Notes: generated by a model from the sequence alone, not told the origin. Shown: positions 33,836 to 43,628, counted from the stretch's first letter. The stretch is 64,000 nt of DNA from Lachnoclostridium sp. (GCA_023664665.1 JAMPEY010000006.1:1-64000), one strand, 5' to 3'. Translations and numbers: made by a program.

Positions 33836-35410
33836 ATGCGGGAAAAATTTTGGAAATGTGCAGTGTTTTTGCTGCTTATAGTATATTTGGGAATGTTTGC
33901 CTATCTGAATCTTGCAAAATATACCCAGCATGTGGACTCCGATATTGCGGCGGAAGCGCTGCTTGCAAGGGAAATCTGGACGGAAAAGACCCTTACGCCG
34001 GATGACTGGCTGGGAAGCACGGAACGGTATATTTTCGGAATGCCTGCCATTGCGGCGGTATTTTATGGGATTACGGGAAGTATGGTAACAGCTGTGGGGC
34101 TTGCCTGTGTGTTAATCGGGGCAGCCGTGGCAGGGGTCTTATATTGGTTTTTGAGAAAGCTGGGGCTGTCCGTAACTCCCGCTTTAGCGGCGGTGTTAGC
34201 GCTTTGCGCGATACCTGTCAACGGTATCAGGAATGAGGGACAGATGGTTCCCTTTGTAGCGCTGCTTTTATTTCTGTTTGCGGGATATTATGCCATTCAC
34301 AGTATATTGATGTTTCTTACAGTCTGCTTTTATCTGCACCTGAAAAAAGGAAAAGCGGGATATAAGGAGATAATAGGATGGGTCCTATTATGGGGATTCA
34401 CGCTTTTGATAGCCTTGGGAGGTCAAAAATGCCTGCAATTGGTGATTTTGCCGATGGTAGTTGTGGAGGCGGTTTCGTTGTTTTTGGAATCGGACGCCTT
34501 TTCACGCAAACTTCCCAAGGGCAGATATTATGCCACAGGTTATGTGGGGACTATGATTCTTGCTTATCTGGTTTCGTCTTTGTATAAGGGACAGGCGGAT
34601 TATCCCATGTTTCTGCTGCCATCCGGGGAAGTGGCGGAGCGTATTTTTGTGACGGTTCCCGCAGCGGTTCTGGAGGGCTTCGGAATTGCGGGAAATGCTC
34701 GGGTCGGCGGACTGGATTCCCTGATGCAGATGCTTGTATGGGCGTTTCTTGCCCTGGTGGGCTATGGTCTGTTTTATATTTTCAGAAAAAAGAGCGAAGT
34801 GCCTAAGAAACAGCGGAACGCTCTTGCTATTTTCCTGACTTCATTGGGAATCACCGCTTTTATTGTTGCAATTACCACGGCGGAGCCTGCCCATAATTAT
34901 TTTCTGTTTTCCTGGTATGTGGCGATTGTGACGGTGGGAATATTGATTGACTGTTTTCAGAAAAAGAAAGCTTGGTTTGCGGATTTGATTCTGCTTGCCA
35001 TCTGTGTGTTTGCCGTGTTAAATGTAAAATACACTTATGCGGACGCAATTACTGCCACCGATCATCTGAAGGATTATGAGGAAGTGGCGGATTTCCTCAT
35101 AGAAGAAGGTATTTCTTATGGATACGGGGAATTCTGGGATGCGGACAGAATCAGCATGGTGCGTGACGGGACCGTTACCATGGGACATTGCTATGGGATG
35201 GAAGATTTAAAAATGTATTGGTGGCAGACTTCCAAAAAATGGTATCCGCCTAATCTGCCGGAGGAAATGCCCACGGCGTATGTGGTAAAAACTGCCAAAA
35301 AGGAGGCATTTGAGGCACAGTTCACGGAGAGGGACAGTGTGGCGTTAAGGTTTGAGAATGAGCGCTTTGCCGTGTATATCAGTGACAGGAATTATGTAAG
35401 GATGGAGTAG
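33836..35410 (+). CDS. Polytopic membrane protein, glycosyltransferase-39-like
   Basis: 524 aa from ATG 33836 (GAGAGG 8 nt upstream); the upstream frame extension comes only from the prfA duplication. About ten membrane segments are visible. The first loop has SDIAAEALLAREIW, resembling the D-x-E-type first loop of GT-C fold mannosyltransferase-like enzymes. The C-terminal soluble tail (YGYGEFWDADRISMVRDG) is of a type found in these proteins. It probably transfers sugar from a lipid-linked donor outside the membrane, but the substrate is unknown. It is followed 10 nt later by a similar gene. Confidence 0.6.
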   Translation: MREKFWKCAVFLLLIVYLGMFAYLNLAKYTQHVDSDIAAEALLAREIWTEKTLTPDDWLGSTERYIFGMPAIAAVFYGITGSMVTAVGLACVLIGAAVAGVLYWFLRKLGLSVTPALAAVLALCAIPVNGIRNEGQMVPFVALLLFLFAGYYAIHSILMFLTVCFYLHLKKGKAGYKEIIGWVLLWGFTLLIALGGQKCLQLVILPMVVVEAVSLFLESDAFSRKLPKGRYYATGYVGTMILAYLVSSLYKGQADYPMFLLPSGEVAERIFVTVPAAVLEGFGIAGNARVGGLDSLMQMLVWAFLALVGYGLFYIFRKKSEVPKKQRNALAIFLTSLGITAFIVAITTAEPAHNYFLFSWYVAIVTVGILIDCFQKKKAWFADLILLAICVFAVLNVKYTYADAITATDHLKDYEEVADFLIEEGISYGYGEFWDADRISMVRDGTVTMGHCYGMEDLKMYWWQTSKKWYPPNLPEEMPTAYVVKTAKKEAFEAQFTERDSVALRFENERFAVYISDRNYVRME

Positions 35411-35420
35411 CAAAAAGAGG

Positions 35421-37013
35421 ATGGATTTGCGGATGAAAATAGTGACAAAACGATGGAGGGACCGGCTGTTAAATGCCGCTATAGTGGGGTTACAGCTGAT
35501 TTTACTGCTTATTATGGGTTTCCTCGCATATCAGGGCATTCGGTATTCCTATTTTTCTTCCATAGATTATGGAAAGTATATTTTTTTGATAGAAGACACT
35601 ACATTAAAGCATCTGGGAGTCTTTGCGCTGCTATGTCTGGCAGCGTCATTTTTTCTTAAGCTTTTGGAGAAGATTCCGCAATATCAGGAAAAAATCTGTC
35701 TGACAGTATTGGGAATTTCCTGCGTCTGTATGGCTGTGGAAGGATTTCTTTATCTGCGGCAGCATCCCTATTATCCGGTGGGAGATCAGTTAAATACTAC
35801 GGCGGGAGCCGCATATGCCCGTGCAGGCAATTTTTCCATGTTTCAAAAAGGGGGATACATAGGGCTTTATCAGCAGCAGAAGGGTTTTCTGTTTTTGTAT
35901 GAGATTCTTTTTTCTCTGTTTGGGGATTTCTGTTATGATGTGGCAGCGTGGTTTCATCTGGGATTTGGCATAGTTACGCTGATTGCAGGATACTTCTTTT
36001 TGAAAATCGTCATGAAAAGACCGGTGTACCGCATTTTATACTGTGGGTGCATGGTATTCTGCCTGCCTTATCTATTGTATCTGCCCTATATTTATGGGGA
36101 TTTACCGTCCATCTGCTTTAGCATGGTGCTGTTTTGGACATTGGCGGCATATGAGCGGAAGCCGCAGAAAAGATATGTGGCGGCGGCCGCCGCGGCAGGA
36201 GCGCTTGCCCTGCTTGTGAGAATGAATGTCTGGATTGTCTTGATCGCAGTGGCAATCGGTATGCTATTGCTGGCGTTGAAAAAAGGGAGTTACAGACCTG
36301 TGCTGGCCGGTCTTTGTATACTGCTGGCAGCGGGAGGCGCCGTAAAGGCAGTAGATAAAGTATATGAATACCGTTCGGGGTATCACGATGTAGAAGGAAT
36401 GCCCGCCATTTTGTGGATAGCCATGGGGCTTCAGGAAACGGAAGGAATTCCGGGAGTGTTTAACCATTATCAGCAGGATGTGTTCGGAGAGTGTGGTTTT
36501 GATTCCAAAGCCGCCGCAGAGACAGCCGGAAAGGATATTGCGGAATCCCTGAAAGAGATGAGGGAAAATCCCCGGTATGCAAGGGATTTTTTCCTGACCA
36601 AGGTGAGGATGCAGTGGCTGGAACCCCTTTTTGAAAGCTTGTATGCCACCAATACATTTTCCGATCACAAAGAGATACCGGATTGGGTGCCGAAGCTGTA
36701 CTATGGAGAGCTTCATAATTTGGTCTGGCAATTTGCCAATTATTATCAGAGCATCATTTATCTTGCCTGTTTCGCCTTTGTGGCGGCGGGTATCGTCAAT
36801 CGGAAGGAACTGCCTATAGGCGGCTGGATTCCCCTTATCGGCGTAGTGGGCGGATTTTTATTCAGCATTATCTGGGAGAGCCAATGCAGATATGTGCTGC
36901 CCTATTATCTGTTTCTGCTTTTGTACGCCCCCGCAGGAATCGTCTTTGTTTCGGATGCGGCGCTCTCTTTAGGAAAGCGTATGTATCAAAAACTGAAAAA
37001 CATAATCAACTGA
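35421..37013 (+). CDS. Polytopic membrane protein, GT-C-type glycosyltransferase-like
   Basis: About 530 aa with roughly eleven membrane segments. The first external loop contains YPVGDQLNTTAGAAYARAGN and GGYIGLYQQQKGFLF, typical of PMT/ArnT-like GT-C enzymes. It is a paralogue in architecture of its upstream neighbour and of the protein at 38537. The start is uncertain: ATG 35421 touches AAGAGG, while TTG 35427 (6 nt) and ATG 35433 (12 nt) are alternatives. Likely role is envelope glycan modification; this is inference. Confidence 0.6.
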   Translation: MDLRMKIVTKRWRDRLLNAAIVGLQLILLLIMGFLAYQGIRYSYFSSIDYGKYIFLIEDTTLKHLGVFALLCLAASFFLKLLEKIPQYQEKICLTVLGISCVCMAVEGFLYLRQHPYYPVGDQLNTTAGAAYARAGNFSMFQKGGYIGLYQQQKGFLFLYEILFSLFGDFCYDVAAWFHLGFGIVTLIAGYFFLKIVMKRPVYRILYCGCMVFCLPYLLYLPYIYGDLPSICFSMVLFWTLAAYERKPQKRYVAAAAAAGALALLVRMNVWIVLIAVAIGMLLLALKKGSYRPVLAGLCILLAAGGAVKAVDKVYEYRSGYHDVEGMPAILWIAMGLQETEGIPGVFNHYQQDVFGECGFDSKAAAETAGKDIAESLKEMRENPRYARDFFLTKVRMQWLEPLFESLYATNTFSDHKEIPDWVPKLYYGELHNLVWQFANYYQSIIYLACFAFVAAGIVNRKELPIGGWIPLIGVVGGFLFSIIWESQCRYVLPYYLFLLLYAPAGIVFVSDAALSLGKRMYQKLKNIIN

Positions 37014-37033
37014 GATTGTAAAAAGATTTCCAG

Positions 37034-37870
37034 CTATTTGCGGACGAAAACCATGCCGAAAGCCTCCGGACCGATATGGGTGCCGATAGTTGGTCCAATC
37101 TGCATCCGCTGTCCGATGGAATAATTTTTGCCGGTAAGCTGGTCTTCAAATTTGGAACAGTTGTCCGTGCCATATGTATAAATGGTATAAATGGGAAACT
37201 GCGTGTCTATCTCAAATTCTGCCAATTGCTGCAGGAGATGGTGGATTGCTTTGTTTCTGCCGAGGGCTTTTCCTAAGACCTTCACTTCGCCCTCTTCGCT
37301 CAGGGTGATGATGGGCTTTATGTTAGCCATATCGCCGATAGCGGCCACGCCGCGGTTAAGCCTTCCGCCTTTTGCCAGATATTCCAGAGTGTCAAGAGCC
37401 GCCAAGAGTCTGACTTTGGGCTTAAATTCTTCCATTTTCTCAGCGATTTCTTTTGCGGAAAGCCCTTCATCCCTAAGGCGGCAGGCATACTGTGCCATGA
37501 CCTTGATGGGAACAGCTGCGGAGCGGGAGTCAATCAGATAAATCCCATCATAGTCCACCATATTCTTTGCCAGCACAGCGCTTTGGAAAGTTCCGCTTAA
37601 GGCGGAGGATAAAAGGATGCAGATAAGTGAGTCCCCTGTTTGTTTTGCATTTTTGAAAATGTCTAAAAACGCCTGAGGGGAGGGCTGTGAGGTTTTGGGA
37701 AATTCCTTGCTGTTTATCAGTAATTCATAAAATTTGCTGCGGTTCAAATCGATGCCGTCCATATATGCTTTTTCCCCAAGGGAAATGCTTATGGGAATCA
37801 GCTCCATTTGATTTGCCTTAATTTCTTCCATTATGTATTCTGAAGAAGAGTCCACCAATATTTTAATCAT
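37034..37870 (-). CDS. DegV family fatty-acid-binding protein
   Basis: 278 aa. IKILVDSSSEY opens the N-terminal domain. FPKTSQPSPQAFLDIF and ICILLSSALSGTFQSA form the lipid head-group pocket, YLAKGGRLN follows, and the protein ends GPEAFGMVF. DegV (FakB-like) proteins present a fatty acid to a kinase (FakA) in Gram-positives; no fakA is visible here. The ATG overlaps the stop of the MarR gene by 4 nt, so they are co-transcribed. Confidence 0.9.
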   Translation of the reverse strand: MIKILVDSSSEYIMEEIKANQMELIPISISLGEKAYMDGIDLNRSKFYELLINSKEFPKTSQPSPQAFLDIFKNAKQTGDSLICILLSSALSGTFQSAVLAKNMVDYDGIYLIDSRSAAVPIKVMAQYACRLRDEGLSAKEIAEKMEEFKPKVRLLAALDTLEYLAKGGRLNRGVAAIGDMANIKPIITLSEEGEVKVLGKALGRNKAIHHLLQQLAEFEIDTQFPIYTIYTYGTDNCSKFEDQLTGKNYSIGQRMQIGPTIGTHIGPEAFGMVFVRK

Positions 37871-38307
37871 TTACTAATTTCCTCCACAGTATCGGCTGCC
37901 AGATTGAATATTTCCAGAGCCTCCTGTGCTTTTTCCTTTCCTACTTTGTCGATAATTTCGTTGATGAAACAGAGAACTTTAAGGTGCTGTTTTTGGTAAG
38001 GCCTGATTTGGTCCTGATTCAGGGCAATATATATCCTGCGTTTGTCCTGCGAAGAGCGCATCCTGAAAATGAGATGCTTTGCTTCCATGTTGTTTAAGGT
38101 GCGGTTCATCTGTGATTTCAGCATTTTCGTTTCATGGCATAAATCGGTTGCCGTGAGGGGCTGTCCCGGATTCTGCATCTGGTTGCGGTAGAGTATATTG
38201 CAAATCAGCGATTCATTATAGGGGAGTACAGTGGCGGTTTTCTCCTTGGAAAGCGAGGTGGAAAGCCTAAGCCATGCGTCCAGCAGTTGTTCTTCCATAG
38301 TCTGCAT
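37867..38307 (-). CDS. MarR-family transcriptional regulator
   Basis: 146 aa from the ATG at 38307, which has AGGAG 7 nt upstream; the longer frame from 38340 runs into the promoter. The winged helix includes PLTATDLCHETKMLKSQMNR and LIFRMRSSQDKRRIYIAL, the wing with D-x-R-x-x typical of MarR. It precedes and is coupled to the DegV gene. It probably represses its own operon through the palindrome at 38330-38341. Control of lipid uptake is plausible, because MarR proteins (FabT) regulate fatty acid genes in related bacteria. Confidence 0.85.
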   Translation of the reverse strand: MQTMEEQLLDAWLRLSTSLSKEKTATVLPYNESLICNILYRNQMQNPGQPLTATDLCHETKMLKSQMNRTLNNMEAKHLIFRMRSSQDKRRIYIALNQDQIRPYQKQHLKVLCFINEIIDKVGKEKAQEALEIFNLAADTVEEISK

Positions 38308-38329
38308 ATGATTTCTCCTAAAAGTACAC

Positions 38330-38380
38330 ATTGTGAACAATTGATGTTTTTATCGTAACATAGGCAGGAAAGTCTGTCAA
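38330..38380 (-). promoter_or_regulatory. Promoter and palindromic operator of the marR-degV operon
   Basis: On the minus strand TTGACA (38375-38380) and TACGAT (38352-38357) are spaced by 17 bp. ATTGT-GA-ACAAT (38330-38341) lies just after the expected start site, where a bound MarR dimer would block transcription. Confidence 0.65.
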
Positions 38381-38536
38381 CGGATAAAAATGGATTTTAA
38401 GCGGGGTTTTAAGCGGGGACTTATAGACGGCAAAAAAAGAAACATAATATGGACTTGGAATTTTTTATATGATATCATGTATTTCGGAAAGGGACTATAA
38501 TGACTACTAATTTATAATACGAGGAAGATAAAAAAT

Positions 38537-40099
38537 ATGGTACCTATGAAGAAAAATATTAATCTTGCAATTTATATTCTAATGCTGTCCGTATTTATGC
38601 CGGTTTTGGGAGCGGTTATCTTTGTTGGAAATCATATGAACTATTATGAGCCTGCAAAGCTTGATACTTTGCTTCCCAATCTGACATTGTTTATTGCCGC
38701 ACTGGCAGGGATGGGAATCTGCGGTTATCTGATTTGGATTAGTAGAAAAATAGAACTTACATTTAAGAATAATTTGATACGGAACATCGTTTTTGCTGTG
38801 TCTTTTTTTCTTATTTATCTTGTAAATGTCGTAGTTGCCAGGGAAATCGTTTTTGAGCTTCCCTGGGATATCATGATGGTGAGGGGGATTGCCTATGATA
38901 TTGGTCATAAAGAGCTGTTGGGAGATTTTGCCTATTTATCAATGTATCCAAACAATATACCTATCGCCTATATCCTTGGGAAGATTTTCATGGGGAAAAC
39001 GATTTATGTGACACAATTTGTCTGGATTCATGTAAGCTGTATGCTTATATCTGCGGGAGGTTTTTTTAGCTGCCTGCTCGTTAAAAAAGTAACCGGAAAG
39101 GTGATGCCTGCTGTTGTTGCTTTTTTCCTGTATCTGGCGCTGCCAGCAGCATCGCCATGGAAGATTGCGCCTTATACAGATACTTACGGAATGGTATTTC
39201 CGGTTATGTGTATTTATTTTTATTTTTGTTACAGGGATGCGGAGAAAAGCTGGCAAAAATATCTGTTCATGGTGATTACATATGCTGCAGCCGGGGTAGG
39301 AGGGTTTATTAAACCAAGTGTTTATTTGCTTTTTATTGCGGTTTTGGGTATGGAATTTATCCGTCTGTTGACTGGGAAAGGAAAAAATTGGAAGTTTTTG
39401 TTGGCAGGAGTATTTGCAACAATTGCTTTTTTAGGCATGACTAAAGTGTACACCAATCACATTATTGAGGAAATAGGGCTGGAATATAATGAGGAGTTTA
39501 AGGTTAGCTGGCATCATTATTTTTATATGGGATTGAATGAAAGCACTACAGGAGGATATGATTCGGATGCTGTGGCAGTGTTTGGGGAATTTCAAAATGA
39601 TAAGAGTGTGCGGAGGGAAGCGCAGATGGAGAGGGCTTTGATGCTTTTGAAAGAGAGGGGCATAGGGGGAAATTTATATTTTTGGCTTAGAAAAATGGTT
39701 ATGACTTTTAACGATGCATCCTTTGGCTGGCGGAATGAAGCATGGGTTTATGAGTATTTTCCTGAGGACTTTGCAAGCAATACGCCTTTGACAGAATGGT
39801 TGAGAAATATTTATTGGGAAGGATACAACACAAGACGGTATAATACATTTTGTCAACTTGCATGGATATTCTGCCTGATTTGCATACCGGGCATATGCGT
39901 GAACAATAACGAAAGAAATGCCATTCTTGCCGTGAGTTTCCTGGGTATCTTTTTTTATCAGATGTTGTTTGAGGCAAGGGCGCGATATTTGTTTGTGTTT
40001 CTCCCGCTGTTGATTGCGATTGCTATGTGTGGTTTGTGGCAGTATGCAGCCTGGGCAGGAAATACTTACAGAAACTTTTCTGCAAAGGATGCAAGATAG
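38537..40099 (+). CDS. Polytopic membrane protein, possible lipid-linked-sugar glycosyltransferase
   Basis: About 520 aa with ten or more membrane segments. The first large loop has DIGHKELLGDFAYLSMYPNNIP, reminiscent of GT-C mannosyltransferase-like proteins in Firmicutes. SWHHYFYMGLNESTTGGYDS is an external loop, and FEARARYLFVFLPLLIAI closes the protein, a pattern common in this class. GAGGAAG lies 9 nt before the ATG. It appears monocistronic. No specific substrate can be assigned. Confidence 0.6.
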   Translation: MVPMKKNINLAIYILMLSVFMPVLGAVIFVGNHMNYYEPAKLDTLLPNLTLFIAALAGMGICGYLIWISRKIELTFKNNLIRNIVFAVSFFLIYLVNVVVAREIVFELPWDIMMVRGIAYDIGHKELLGDFAYLSMYPNNIPIAYILGKIFMGKTIYVTQFVWIHVSCMLISAGGFFSCLLVKKVTGKVMPAVVAFFLYLALPAASPWKIAPYTDTYGMVFPVMCIYFYFCYRDAEKSWQKYLFMVITYAAAGVGGFIKPSVYLLFIAVLGMEFIRLLTGKGKNWKFLLAGVFATIAFLGMTKVYTNHIIEEIGLEYNEEFKVSWHHYFYMGLNESTTGGYDSDAVAVFGEFQNDKSVRREAQMERALMLLKERGIGGNLYFWLRKMVMTFNDASFGWRNEAWVYEYFPEDFASNTPLTEWLRNIYWEGYNTRRYNTFCQLAWIFCLICIPGICVNNNERNAILAVSFLGIFFYQMLFEARARYLFVFLPLLIAIAMCGLWQYAAWAGNTYRNFSAKDAR

Positions 40100-40196
40100 T
40101 GCATAAGTACATACCTGTATATGGGCGATTTGCACAACGAAACCGGGAGAAAATATGAGCATTCTGCACGAAAATTCAGAAAATACTTAAATTTTG

Positions 40197-40226
40197 CTGA
40201 CAATAACCCGTTTATTCTGCTAAAAT
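40197..40226 (+). promoter_or_regulatory. Putative promoter of the CarD-like gene
   Basis: CTGACA (40197-40202) and TAAAAT (40221-40226) are separated by 18 bp, about 65 bp before the GTG start. The rest of the 190-bp gap shows nothing else. Confidence 0.4.
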
Positions 40227-40290
40227 ATGGTTAAGATATATGATGTAAGCGTTATTGATTGGTCGTGTAAAAAAAGAAAGGAAGATTCAA

Positions 40291-40788
40291 GTGTTTGAGA
40301 AAGGTGAATATGTAGTATGTGGCAGTAAGGGCGTGTGTCTGGTGGAGGATATCACTACTCTGGATATCTCCGGTGTGGACAAGGAGAGGCAGTATTATAT
40401 CCTCAAGCCCGTGTATGTGGCAGGAAGTACGGTCTATCTTCCTGTGGATGCTACGAGGGAGTCAATCAGGCGGATACTCAGCAGGGAAGAAGCAAAAGAG
40501 TTGATTCATGTGATTCCGGAGATTCCGTTGATTACCATCACCAATGACAAGCTGTTGGAACAGGAGTACCGTGGCTGTATCCGCTCCAATAACTGCAAAG
40601 AGTGGATTAAAATTATTAAGACCATTTATTTGAGAAAGCAGAAACGCATTGAGGCAGGACGCAAGGTAACTGCGGTGGATGCCAAATATTTCCGCCTTGC
40701 AGAGGACAATCTGTATGGCGAGCTTGCCGTGTCCTTAGGCATGCCTAGGGAAGAAGTGGAAAGTTATATTACCGGGGAGATTGCATAA
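40291..40788 (+). CDS. CarD/CdnL-family RNA polymerase-binding regulator
   Basis: 165 aa from GTG 40291, which has GAAAGGAAG 7-8 nt upstream; the frame opening at 40255 adds residues not seen in the family. The N-terminal FEKGEYVVCGSKGVCLVEDI is the Tudor-like RNAP interaction domain. The C-terminal helical part (VDAKYFRLAEDNLYGELAVS) should contact DNA at the upstream edge of the -10. CarD proteins stabilise open complexes at rRNA and other promoters. Confidence 0.85.
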   Translation: MFEKGEYVVCGSKGVCLVEDITTLDISGVDKERQYYILKPVYVAGSTVYLPVDATRESIRRILSREEAKELIHVIPEIPLITITNDKLLEQEYRGCIRSNNCKEWIKIIKTIYLRKQKRIEAGRKVTAVDAKYFRLAEDNLYGELAVSLGMPREEVESYITGEIA

Positions 40789-40794
40789 AACCTC

Positions 40795-40823
40795 TTTACA
40801 TTTGCTCGAAAAAGTAATATGAT
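40795..40823 (+). promoter_or_regulatory. Promoter of the thrS T-box leader
   Basis: TTTACA (40795-40800) and TATGAT (40818-40823) have a 17-bp spacer, immediately before the leader RNA. Confidence 0.65.
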
Positions 40824-40829
40824 AGTAGT

Positions 40830-41086
40830 GTAAATCCCAAGCAATAGTCAACAAGATAAAATGATGACGAGAACAGTAGGATGTGGAAGATAACAGAGAG
40901 AACCGCCATAGAGCTGCAAGCGGATTTTATCGGAAGCATTTGAAAACCATCTCTGAGTGGCTTTAATACAGCCCGGAAGCTCCCGTTACGAGCAAATGAA
41001 GGCGGCAGGCATATCAAAAGCCTGCAACAAGGGTGGAACCGCGTTTATTACGTCCCTTGCAATGATGAATTGCAAGGGGCGTTTTT
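40830..41086 (+). ncRNA. T-box riboswitch for threonyl-tRNA
   Basis: The T-box sequence AAGGGTGGAACCGCG (41029-41043) is diagnostic; TGGAA pairs with the tRNA acceptor end. Stem I carries GATGACGAGAACAGTAGG (AGTA/S-turn region) and a putative specifier ACC (40946-40948, threonine) within GAAAACCATC. The terminator is CCCTTGCAAT...ATTGCAAGGGGCG plus TTTTT (41051-41086). Uncharged tRNA-Thr should favour the antiterminator and thrS expression. Confidence 0.93.
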
Positions 41087-41116
41087 AGGTTAAACAAAAA
41101 AGGAGAGATAATCATT

Positions 41117-43072
41117 ATGAAAATCACATTAAAGGACGGCTCCGTAAAGGAGTATGCGGAAAGCAAAAGTATATATGAAATTGCGCTGGATATCAGTGAA
41201 GGTCTGGCAAGGGCTGCCTGCTGCGGCAAGGTAAACGGCGAGGTGGCGGATTTGCGCACTGTCATTGACAGGGACTGCGAACTTTCTATCTGTACCGCAA
41301 GCGATAAGGAAGGGCTTGCAACCATACGCCACACCGCATCCCATGTGCTGGCGGAGGCTGTGAAGAATCTTTATCCGGACGCAAAGCTGACCATCGGTCC
41401 CAGCATTGAGACAGGTTTTTATTACGATTTTGACCATGAGCCTTTTTCCAGAGAGGAGCTGGACGCTCTGGAAGCAGAGATGAAAAAGATTATCAAAAAA
41501 GGTGAGAAATTGGAAAAATTTACCCTTCCCAGAGAGGAAGCCATCAAATTTATGGAAGATAGGGGCGAGCCTTACAAAGTGGAGCTGATTCGTGATCTGC
41601 CGGAGGATGCGGAAATTTCCTTCTATAGTCAGGGGGAATTTACGGACCTTTGCGCAGGACCCCACCTGATGAGCACAAAAGGCATTAAGGCATTTAAGCT
41701 GACTTCTTCTTCCGGCGCTTATTGGCGGGGGAAATCAGAAAATCCCATGTTGCAGCGTATTTACGGAACTGCTTTCAACAAGAAGGAAGAGTTGGAGGAA
41801 TATCTGGTTTATTGGGAGAATGTGAAAAACAGAGACCATAACAAGCTGGGGCGTGAGATGGAACTGTTTACCACGGTGGATGTGATTGGTCAGGGACTTC
41901 CCCTGCTTATGCCCAAGGGCGCAAAGATGATCCAGACCATGCAGAGATGGATTGAGGATGAAGAGGAGAAAAGGGGGTATCTGCGCACCAAGACACCTCT
42001 GATGGCAAAGAGCGACCTGTATAGGATTTCGGGACATTGGGATCACTATAAAGAGGGAATGTTCGTTTTGGGCGATGAGGAGAAGGATAAGGAGGTTCTG
42101 GCGCTTCGTCCCATGACCTGCCCTTTCCAATATTATGTATACAAGGCGGCGCAGCATTCTTACCGTGACCTGCCCCTGCGCTATGGCGAGACTTCCACCT
42201 TGTTCCGCAATGAGGATTCCGGTGAGATGCATGGTCTGACCCGCGTAAGGCAGTTTACGATCTCCGAGGGGCATCTGATTGTGAGACCCGACCAGATGGT
42301 GGAGGAATTCAAGGGCTGTCTTGCTCTGGCAAAGTATTGTCTGGGCGTTTTGGGCGTGGGTGATGATGTGACTTATCATCTTTCCAAATGGGACCCCGCT
42401 AACAGGGAAAAATATATCGGTGAGCCCGAAGTGTGGAACGAGACGGAGCAGCATATCAGGGAGATTCTGACGGAGCTTGAGATTCCTTTTGTGGAGGATG
42501 TGGGCGAAGCGGCATTCTACGGACCCAAGGTTGATATCAATGCCCGTAATGTGTACGGGAAAGAAGATACCATGATTACGATTCAGTGGGATGCGCTGCT
42601 TTCCGAGCAGTTTGATATGTACTATATTGACCAGAACGGCGATAAGGTGCGCCCTTATATCATTCACAGGACATCCATGGGATGCTATGAGAGGACTCTG
42701 GCATGGCTGATTGAAAAATACGAGGGGAAATTCCCCACATGGCTGTGCCCGGAACAGGTGCGCGTGCTTCCCATTTCCGAAAAATATGCGGATTATGCGG
42801 CGAAGGTGGAGGAAAAGCTAAAAGAAAACGGTATTCTTGCAACCACGGACAACCGTTCGGAGAAGATTGGTTTTAAAATCAGAGAGGCAAGGCTTGATAA
42901 ACTTCCCTATATGCTGGTAGTGGGGCAGAAAGAAGAGGAAGAAGGCGTGGTATCCGTAAGGAGCAGATTTGCGGGAGATGAAGGACAGAAATCCTTGGAT
43001 GAATTTATCGAGCAGATCTGTAAGGAAATCCGCACCAAGGAAATCCGTAAAGAAGAGCCGCAGAATGCCTAG
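41117..43072 (+). CDS. thrS: Threonine-tRNA ligase
   Basis: 651 aa. The N-terminal TGS domain (ITLKDGSVKEYAESKSIYEI) and editing domain (RHTASHVLAEAVKNLYPD, with HxxxH) are followed by the class II catalytic core, with MTCPFQYYVYK, FRNEDSGEMHGLTRVRQFT (motif 2) and IHRTSMGCYERTLAWLIEKY (motif 3). The C-terminal anticodon-binding domain has VRVLPISEKYADYA. Full length is normal. Expression is governed by the T-box leader. Confidence 0.97.
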   Translation: MKITLKDGSVKEYAESKSIYEIALDISEGLARAACCGKVNGEVADLRTVIDRDCELSICTASDKEGLATIRHTASHVLAEAVKNLYPDAKLTIGPSIETGFYYDFDHEPFSREELDALEAEMKKIIKKGEKLEKFTLPREEAIKFMEDRGEPYKVELIRDLPEDAEISFYSQGEFTDLCAGPHLMSTKGIKAFKLTSSSGAYWRGKSENPMLQRIYGTAFNKKEELEEYLVYWENVKNRDHNKLGREMELFTTVDVIGQGLPLLMPKGAKMIQTMQRWIEDEEEKRGYLRTKTPLMAKSDLYRISGHWDHYKEGMFVLGDEEKDKEVLALRPMTCPFQYYVYKAAQHSYRDLPLRYGETSTLFRNEDSGEMHGLTRVRQFTISEGHLIVRPDQMVEEFKGCLALAKYCLGVLGVGDDVTYHLSKWDPANREKYIGEPEVWNETEQHIREILTELEIPFVEDVGEAAFYGPKVDINARNVYGKEDTMITIQWDALLSEQFDMYYIDQNGDKVRPYIIHRTSMGCYERTLAWLIEKYEGKFPTWLCPEQVRVLPISEKYADYAAKVEEKLKENGILATTDNRSEKIGFKIREARLDKLPYMLVVGQKEEEEGVVSVRSRFAGDEGQKSLDEFIEQICKEIRTKEIRKEEPQNA

Positions 43073-43156
43073 CGTGAGAAGAACTGCTCACGGCAGGGGT
43101 TGTTTTGCAAAGAAATTCTAAAATTATGTCCTTGAGCAGTGTATATTTCACCGATA

Positions 43157-43188
43157 AAAGCGGCAGACTAATTCTGCGGTTTCTTTTT
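43157..43188 (+). terminator. Probable intrinsic terminator of thrS
   Basis: AAGCGGCAGA pairs with TCTGCGGTTT around CTAAT, with one G/G mismatch, followed by CTTTTT. Confidence 0.65.
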
Positions 43189-43222
43189 GATAAAATTTGG
43201 AAAGGCGCAGAAGGAGGTTTGT

Positions 43223-43543
43223 ATGGCGGATTTAAAATGTGCGGTGGAAAACTGTACCTACAACGAGGAATGTCTTTGCTGTAAGGGCGATATCATGGTG
43301 GGAGGAAAGCATGCCTGTGACTGTGACGAAACCTGCTGCGAAAGCTTTGCGGAGAAAAAGGAAGGATATGATGTCTTTACCAGCGCCCTTTCGCATCCCA
43401 GCAAGACCATCAGCATTGACTGTGAAGCGGTAAAATGTATTTACAACAGTAATTATAAATGTCATGCGGAGCATGTGGACATTAAGGGCTGCGGTGCCTG
43501 TGACTGCCGCGAGACGGCCTGCGCTACCTTTACGGAGAAATAA
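43223..43543 (+). CDS. Two-domain DUF1540 cysteine-rich protein
   Basis: 106 aa from ATG 43223 (AGGAGG 6 nt upstream). Two tandem DUF1540 modules are seen: C-x5-C-x5-C-x-C ... C-D-C-x3-C-C in residues 5-40, and again after residue 70 (CEAVKCIYNSNYKCHA ... CGACDCRETAC). The spaced Cys suggest metal binding or disulfides. The family is common in spore-forming Clostridia; its function is unknown. Confidence 0.85.
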   Translation: MADLKCAVENCTYNEECLCCKGDIMVGGKHACDCDETCCESFAEKKEGYDVFTSALSHPSKTISIDCEAVKCIYNSNYKCHAEHVDIKGCGACDCRETACATFTEK

Positions 43544-43628
43544 GCGTGAAGAATTAAGCTGTGGGGAGGGCATATAGCCGCTCCTCACGGTTTATAGCGG
43601 CAAAACCGAAAAAATTTAAATTTAGGGA

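Noticed and set aside
41735..42667. 310-aa open frame on the minus strand within thrS
   Set aside because: Shadow of thrS codon usage; no motifs and no ribosome binding site.
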